A DNA stretch of 9,292 nucleotides from an uncultured Clostridium sp. (lineage in GTDB: Bacteria; Bacillota; Clostridia; TANB77; CAG-508), in the NCBI GenBank assembly GCA_900557045.1, contig USQY01000059.1, forward strand, positions 1-9,292. Direction: 5' to 3'. Below the pieces are notes generated by a model that did no database searches, was not told where the DNA came from, and saw only the letters and a list, made by a program, of their open reading frames with translations. Shown one piece after another: positions 5,721 to 9,292 of the stretch (position 1 is the stretch's first letter; every line of letters starts with the position of its first letter). The position numbers and the translations under genes are program-made.

Positions 5721-6299
5721 ATGGAAAAACCAATATATTTAACTGGTAATAAGGGAAAATTTGAGGAGGCACAACATATTTTTAAAGATATGTATGGATT
5801 TGATATTGAGATTAAAAATCCTGATTTTGAAATCATTGAAATACAAGCAAAAAGTTGCAAAGAAGTAGTTGCATTTAGTGTAAAATATGCTTGTGAAAAA
5901 TTAGGCAGACCTTGTATTAAATCAGATTCTGGTTTATATATAGATGCTTTAGGAGGTCTACCTGGTCCTTATAATGCATATTTTGATAAGCAAATTGGTG
6001 TTGATAAGTTTTTGGAATTATTCAAAAACGAAACTAATAGAAAGGCAAGATTAGAAGATTGTTTTGCTTATTGTGAGCCAGGACAAGAACCTGTTATATT
6101 TACTGGTGGTGGAACTGGTACAATAGCAACAGAAGCAAGAGGTAATTTGGGAAGATGGCACGATAAGTTTTATATTCCAGATGGGGAAACAGAAACATTA
6201 AGCGAATTAAGAGAAAAAGATAGAGATTATGAAGCAAAATTTTGGGGTACTGCTAAATACGATTTTGCTGAATGGTTTAAAAATAATAAAATGCAATAA
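5721..6299 (+). CDS. HAM1/RdgB-family NTP pyrophosphatase, divergent base pocket
   Basis: I chose ATG 5721 (192 residues) because GGAGG at 5707-5711 touches the earlier in-frame ATG 5712 but sits 9 nt from 5721. The N-terminus YLTGNKGKFEEAQ carries the family T-x-N-x-x-K motif (T8, N10, K13). E40 lies in EIIEIQAKS, and SDSGLYIDALGGLPGPYN contains the catalytic D69. Canonical members hydrolyse ITP, XTP and dITP to the monophosphate and pyrophosphate, keeping bad purines out of nucleic acids. Here the C-terminal specificity elements differ: the usual F-G-Y-D-P-x-F is GRWHDKFYIP, and the S-H-R signature is replaced around EKDRDYEAKFWG. Phosphate chemistry looks preserved, but the base or ligand recognised probably is not hypoxanthine or xanthine. 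It could be a pathway enzyme acting on an unusual nucleotide. Confidence 0.8.
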   Translation: MEKPIYLTGNKGKFEEAQHIFKDMYGFDIEIKNPDFEIIEIQAKSCKEVVAFSVKYACEKLGRPCIKSDSGLYIDALGGLPGPYNAYFDKQIGVDKFLELFKNETNRKARLEDCFAYCEPGQEPVIFTGGGTGTIATEARGNLGRWHDKFYIPDGETETLSELREKDRDYEAKFWGTAKYDFAEWFKNNKMQ

Positions 6300-6323
6300 A
6301 AAAATTTGATAGGGGGTCAAATG

Positions 6324-7046
6324 ATGAAAAAGGTTACAATCATTGCGGGACCGTGTGCAGTTGAATCTGAGGAACAAATAGTTAGAATTGCCATAAAACT
6401 AAAACAAATTGGTGTTGATTATTTAAGAGGCGGTGCATTTAAACCACGAACTAACCCAGACAGTTTTCAAGGATTGGGAGATTTGGGAATAGAATATCTT
6501 TTAAAAGCTAAGGAAATAACTGGCTTACCAATTGTTACCGAATTAATGACAATAGAACAGGTAAGAAAATATGCAGATAAAATTGATATTATACAAATTG
6601 GTAGTAGAAATATGTATAATTATGAGTTATTAAAAGAATTAAGCCATTATTCAAAACCTGTATTATTAAAAAGAGGTTTAAGTGCCACATATAACGAATG
6701 GATTAATGCTGCAAAATATATAAGTAATGAAGATAAGGTTATTTTATGTGAAAGGGGAATAAGAAGTTTTGACACAACAACAAGAAATGTCCTAGATATT
6801 CAAGCAGTTCCGTATATTAAAAATAACACAAAGCATAAAATTTTTGTTGATCCTAGTCACGCTTCTGGGAATCGTTATATGATTGAACCTATGTCATTGG
6901 CATCTGTTGTTGCTGGATGTGATGGATTAATAATTGAAGTTCACGATAAACCAGATGAATCATTGTGTGATAAAAATCAAGCAATAAATGTTGAAACATT
7001 ACAGGCAATAATAGATAAAGTAAAAAAATTGCAGGGGGATGAATAA
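6324..7046 (+). CDS. 3-deoxy-7-phosphoheptulonate (DAHP) synthase, type I-beta, catalytic domain only
   Basis: DAHP synthase joins phosphoenolpyruvate and erythrose-4-phosphate in the first shikimate-pathway step. ATG 6324 (240 residues) is preferred: AGGGGGT at 6311-6317 lies 6 nt upstream, whereas ATG 6321 is only 3 nt away and an in-frame TTG at 6306 lies before the site. Visible motifs are AGPCAVES (metal C11), RGGAFKPRT (K40-T43, sugar phosphate site), IQIGSRNM, LLKRG (K116), ILCERGIRSF (E143-R144), VDPSH (D176, H179), IIEVH (E205) and D216. All four metal ligands are present. There is no N-terminal ACT-like or C-terminal chorismate mutase domain, so feedback control by aromatic amino acids is unlikely. 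NPDSFQG replaces the more usual SPYSFQG. It may feed prephenate or chorismate to the pathway, or make a related 3-deoxy sugar acid. Confidence 0.88.
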   Translation: MKKVTIIAGPCAVESEEQIVRIAIKLKQIGVDYLRGGAFKPRTNPDSFQGLGDLGIEYLLKAKEITGLPIVTELMTIEQVRKYADKIDIIQIGSRNMYNYELLKELSHYSKPVLLKRGLSATYNEWINAAKYISNEDKVILCERGIRSFDTTTRNVLDIQAVPYIKNNTKHKIFVDPSHASGNRYMIEPMSLASVVAGCDGLIIEVHDKPDESLCDKNQAINVETLQAIIDKVKKLQGDE

Positions 7047-7759
7047 TGGAAAAGAAAAAAGCAAAAAATAAGTTTGACTTATATTCTGAGGATGAAAGAA
7101 TAAACTCATTATTATTAAATATGAAATCTAAACCTAAAATATATTCAAGAATTATTACTTCATTAAGTTTGTTAGGAAAATTTAGCAAAAAGATCGATGT
7201 AGAATTATTTGATATTATAAGTGATAATGAGAATGAAAAAATTTTATTATGTTGTACTGATGAAGAAAACAATATGTTTCTATTTTATTCAGATTCAACA
7301 GACAGAAAAGACTGGTTAAAAATTACAAAAATATCAAATGATGATGAAAGAACTTATGATATTTCATTGGCCAAAAAGTTTTTGTTAACATTAGAAAATA
7401 TAGGATATACAAGGACAAGTCAAGAATATGGATTTAAATTCGGAAGGTTAATTACAGATGATTATAGTTTTTATAGTTTATTTTTAAGAGATGATGTTGG
7501 TTATCAAATTGAAGGTAACTTTAATGAAAACTTATCCGAGGAGTTATTAACAGTATTAAATAAGTTTGATAAAATGCCAAGTTTAATGGAATATACTACT
7601 ATATTTGAACGACTACTTGATGAAAAAAGTTGTAAATTTTCACAACTACAAATTTCAGCATATAAAGATTTTGCAAGAGTGGGTTTAATAAACTTAGGTG
7701 ATGATAATAGTTTGTCAAATGATAAAAACCCAATATTACATAGAACTAAAAAGCAATGA
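7046..7759 (+). CDS. conserved-looking protein of unknown function, 237 residues
   Basis: ATG 7046 shares a base with the DAHP synthase stop (TAATG) and has AGGGGG at 7033-7038, 7 nt upstream, so it is clearly co-translated. I do not recognise a family. The protein is soluble, Asp/Glu/Lys rich, with no signal peptide or membrane helix. Residues about 35-135 alternate strand-like and helix-like segments (EKILLCCTDEENNMFLFYSD, DWLKITKIS, LAKKFLLTLENIGYT). This is followed by FGRLITDDYSFYSLFLRDDVGYQIEG, which could be a beta-rich half. The tail after about residue 215 (NSLSNDKNPILHRTKKQ) looks disordered. It is the last operon gene, and its TGA stop lies within the terminator stem. Its place suggests a structural, binding or self-protection role in the pathway, but nothing in the sequence proves that. 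Confidence 0.7.
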   Translation: MEKKKAKNKFDLYSEDERINSLLLNMKSKPKIYSRIITSLSLLGKFSKKIDVELFDIISDNENEKILLCCTDEENNMFLFYSDSTDRKDWLKITKISNDDERTYDISLAKKFLLTLENIGYTRTSQEYGFKFGRLITDDYSFYSLFLRDDVGYQIEGNFNENLSEELLTVLNKFDKMPSLMEYTTIFERLLDEKSCKFSQLQISAYKDFARVGLINLGDDNSLSNDKNPILHRTKKQ

Positions 7760-7781
7760 AAATATTTAGTCATTGCTTTTT
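7748..7781. terminator. bidirectional intrinsic terminator between convergent genes
   Basis: AAAAAGCAATGA (7748-7759) pairs perfectly with TCATTGCTTTTT (7770-7781) around a 10-nt loop. T-runs on both strands serve the plus-strand operon and the minus-strand regulator. The stem includes the TGA stop of one gene and the last codons of the other. Confidence 0.85.
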
Positions 7782-8200
7782 ATAATTTCATCAATAGATG
7801 AATTGTATTTTTTGGCTATTTGGTATATAAAAGATGTTTGTATTAGTATTTGTCCAGTTTCATATACTGAATAACTTGAGGAAGCGATATTTAACATATT
7901 AAATATATCTCTTTGTTTTAAATTATTATCAATTCTCAATTTTCTTAAATTTTTTGCAACTCTATTCAAATCAATTGAGTCACCAGAGTAAATATAATTA
8001 TTTTTTTTAGATAAGCCAGTTATATAATCAATACTTATTTTATAGTAATTACTCAATTCATAAAGTTTTCTTAAAGGAATAGTGTCTTTCCCTGTTTCCC
8101 ATCCAGCATATGTGCTTCTATCAACTTTCAATTCATTTGCAATTTGCCATTGTTTTAATTCTTTATTTTCCCTTATTTCTTTCATTTTTTCGAATTTCAT
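7766..8200 (-). CDS. Cro/CI-type transcription regulator with two tandem HTH domains
   Basis: In this 144-residue protein the first XRE/HTH_3 domain covers about residues 5-62 (KEIRENKELKQWQIANELKV, then RSTYAGWETGKDTIPLRKLYELSNYYKISIDYITGLS). A second domain covers about 79-140 (VAKNLRKLRIDNNLKQRDIF, SSYSVYETGQ, YQIAKKYNSSIDEII). Both keep the W/Y-E-x-G turn. Double-HTH proteins can bind two half-sites as a monomer or bridge operators as dimers. ATG 8200 is preceded by AGGTGG (8205-8210), 4 nt away. It is divergent from the coiled-coil gene at 8316. The repeats in the 115-bp gap are its probable operators, giving autoregulation and control of the neighbour. It has no ligand or peptidase domain. 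Family is confident, targets inferred. Confidence 0.88.
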   Translation of the reverse strand: MKFEKMKEIRENKELKQWQIANELKVDRSTYAGWETGKDTIPLRKLYELSNYYKISIDYITGLSKKNNYIYSGDSIDLNRVAKNLRKLRIDNNLKQRDIFNMLNIASSSYSVYETGQILIQTSFIYQIAKKYNSSIDEIIKSND

Positions 8201-8222
8201 ATTACCACCTTCTCAATTAATT

Positions 8223-8263
8223 TTCCCATTATTTGTGGGAATATTTGAATTTGGTGGGGAATA
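8223..8263. promoter_or_regulatory. operator-like repeat array between the divergent genes
   Basis: There are three related half-sites. TTCCCA (8223-8228) is inverted relative to TGGGAA (8236-8241), and GTGGGAATA (8235-8243) recurs as GTGGGGAATA (8254-8263). The second and third copies are direct repeats 19 bp apart, about two helical turns. They sit just upstream of the extended -10 of the 8316 gene and about 20-60 bp from the regulator start, as expected for sites of the tandem-HTH protein. Confidence 0.5.
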
Positions 8264-8275
8264 CCGAGAAAAATG

Positions 8276-8284
8276 TGATATAAT
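8276..8284 (+). promoter_or_regulatory. extended -10 promoter for the coiled-coil gene
   Basis: TGATATAAT (TG at 8276-8277, TATAAT at 8279-8284) lies 31 nt upstream of ATG 8316. No clear -35 is seen at the normal distance. The nearest operator-like repeat ends 12 bp upstream, so a bound regulator would overlap polymerase. Confidence 0.6.
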
Positions 8285-8315
8285 AGTTATAGCAGTACAA
8301 TAACGGAGGAAATTT

Positions 8316-8891
8316 ATGAAAAAAAAAGAAGAAATGAAGAGAGATGTCAACAAACTTCAAGATGATGATTTGATTGAAAAAGTAATAAATTTATGTATTT
8401 GGCATCAAATTGAAGATTCTAATGGTTGGATAAGAATATTAGAGAGTCAATTAGAAATTTTCAAAGAATATCGAAAACAATTACTTGAACAATTAGATGA
8501 TTGTATTTTTAAGTCACAAAAAAACAAAGTAAAAAAGGAAATAGAAGAAATTGATGGAAAAATATCAAATCAATATAACAAAATTAAAGAAGAAGTAGGT
8601 ATGCTTAATAAATTAAAAACTGCAATTATAAGTAAAGAAAATAAAGTAGAACTATTATCTGATGATGTTTTTAGTTACTACGATTTATTAACATTTTTGA
8701 AAAATGGTATAATTTTTAAGAAAATTAGTGTTCATAAATTTGGAGTAGATATAACATATATCTATGATAATGAGGGGAATTATGTACTTGAAAATACAGA
8801 TGATGAGTCTCCACAATTTGCAACATATTTGAGTGAAAATAGCAGTGATAATACTAAATTTGAAAGAAATATTACTGTAATAGAAGAATAG
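8316..8891 (+). CDS. coiled-coil protein of unknown function, 191 residues
   Basis: ATG 8316 follows GGAGG (8305-8309) by 6 nt. No family is recognised. After a short acidic/basic start, residues about 39-105 are strongly helical and heptad-like (ILESQLEIFKEYRKQLLEQL through KIKEEVGMLNKLKTAI), predicting a coiled coil. A compact, more hydrophobic part follows (YYDLLTFLKNGIIFKKISVHKFGVDITYIYD), then an acidic, Ser-rich tail (DDESPQFATYLSENSSDNTKF). There is no signal peptide or membrane helix. It is the first gene of a unit controlled by the tandem-HTH regulator, with a membrane protein just downstream, a layout common in mobile or defence-type accessory modules. That role is not shown by the sequence. 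Confidence 0.7.
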   Translation: MKKKEEMKRDVNKLQDDDLIEKVINLCIWHQIEDSNGWIRILESQLEIFKEYRKQLLEQLDDCIFKSQKNKVKKEIEEIDGKISNQYNKIKEEVGMLNKLKTAIISKENKVELLSDDVFSYYDLLTFLKNGIIFKKISVHKFGVDITYIYDNEGNYVLENTDDESPQFATYLSENSSDNTKFERNITVIEE

Positions 8892-8938
8892 TTTATATGA
8901 GAATAAAATAGAAGAAGTAAATATAACAAAAAAAGTAA

Positions 8939-9292
8939 GAACAGATAAATTATATATTTACTATTATATTTGCTGTAAATTTTGTTTTATGTGGGATACT
9001 TGAATTGTATTTTTTGGTATTAAATAAAAATAAACCATTTTCATATGCTCAAATGAGTGGATTAGATAAAGTTTTGTTTGTTATGTTATTTGTAGCATTA
9101 TTCATAATTGCTATTATGTTATTATTTTTGATATATTTTGCCTCAAAAGAGGATGAACGATACAAAAACTATACAGTTGTACCTAAGGATACATATGATA
9201 GTATGGAAAAAGAATTGCTGAATAAAGAATATGAAAATATGCACCAAGATTTAGAAATTAAAACTCTTAAAGTTAGATTATCATCACTTAAA
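8939..9292 (+). pseudogene. two-helix membrane protein, start disrupted, runs off right edge
   Basis: The frame is open from just after TAA (8936-8938) to the window end, 118 codons. Helix 1 is YIFTIIFAVNFVLCGILELYFLVL and helix 2 is VLFVMLFVALFIIAIMLLFLIYF, joined by a short loop (NKNKPFSYAQMSGLD). A charged, helical cytoplasmic tail follows (EKELLNKEYENMHQDLEIKT). The first in-frame ATG (9053) is after helix 1, and no ribosome binding site or start precedes the helix. The neighbouring frame encodes plausible upstream sequence (ENKIEEVNITKKVRTDKL), suggesting a frameshift near 8950-8960. It is either a decayed gene or one with a sequencing error. Because it is incomplete at the right, the family cannot be named. 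Confidence 0.5.

Noticed and set aside
6889..7272. Minus-strand 127-residue frame across two operon genes
   Set aside because: Antisense to DAHP synthase and the unknown gene; low-complexity Leu/Phe/Ser composition and no initiation signals.
1..9292. Mollicute-type code with TGA as tryptophan
   Set aside because: TGG encodes Trp throughout and TGA terminates the aminotransferase fragment and the 7046 gene at well-placed gene ends.
1..9292. tRNA, rRNA, riboswitch or CRISPR array
   Set aside because: No cloverleaf, rRNA-like block, conserved riboswitch core or regularly spaced repeat was seen on either strand.

Overview
The window is AT-rich (roughly 70-75% A+T by eye), with strong GGAGG-type ribosome binding sites, extended -10 promoters (TGnTATAAT) and the standard bacterial code (TGG for Trp, TGA as stop). 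This suggests a low-GC Firmicute, possibly a host-associated Clostridia or Bacilli/Erysipelotrichia-type organism, but nothing pins down the species. Only part of the sequence resembles core genome. The rest looks like an accessory, partly decayed biosynthetic island.

Layout. (1) 1-303, minus strand: the N-terminus of an ABC exporter running off the left edge, preceded by a possible 40-residue small ORF and two minus-strand promoters. (2) 577-737, plus strand: a promoter and what looks like the decayed start of a nucleotidyltransferase gene. (3) 743-2093: a complete IS3-family insertion sequence with 34-bp imperfect ends, a DD(35)E transposase in two frames and a 4-bp AATA target duplication. 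(4) 2094-7759, plus strand: a tight operon. It begins with the C-terminal 60% of a PLP aminotransferase cut by the IS. There follow a U32-family Fe-S protein, a HAD hydrolase with an altered motif I, a P-loop kinase, an M23 metallopeptidase with no signal peptide, a divergent HAM1/ITPase, a single-domain type I-beta DAHP synthase and an unknown protein. A bidirectional terminator at 7748-7781 closes it. (5) 7766-8200, minus strand: a tandem-HTH Cro/CI regulator diverging from (6) a coiled-coil protein of unknown function (8316-8891), with operator-like repeats between them. (7) 8939-9292: a two-helix membrane protein, broken or frameshifted at its start and open at the right edge.

How the genes may work together. 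The operon combines nucleotide-handling folds (HAM1, NMP-kinase-like, 5'-nucleotidase-like HAD and, upstream, a nucleotidyltransferase remnant) with an aminotransferase, an oxygen-independent-hydroxylase-type U32 protein and the first enzyme of the shikimate pathway. The gene overlaps and short gaps show co-expression. I infer a specialised pathway making a nucleotide-like or nucleotide-activated small molecule, possibly exported by the divergent ABC transporter. The product is unknown. The IS and the loss of the aminotransferase N-terminus suggest the pathway is damaged in this strain, although an extended -10 promoter at 5692-5700 can still drive the last three genes.
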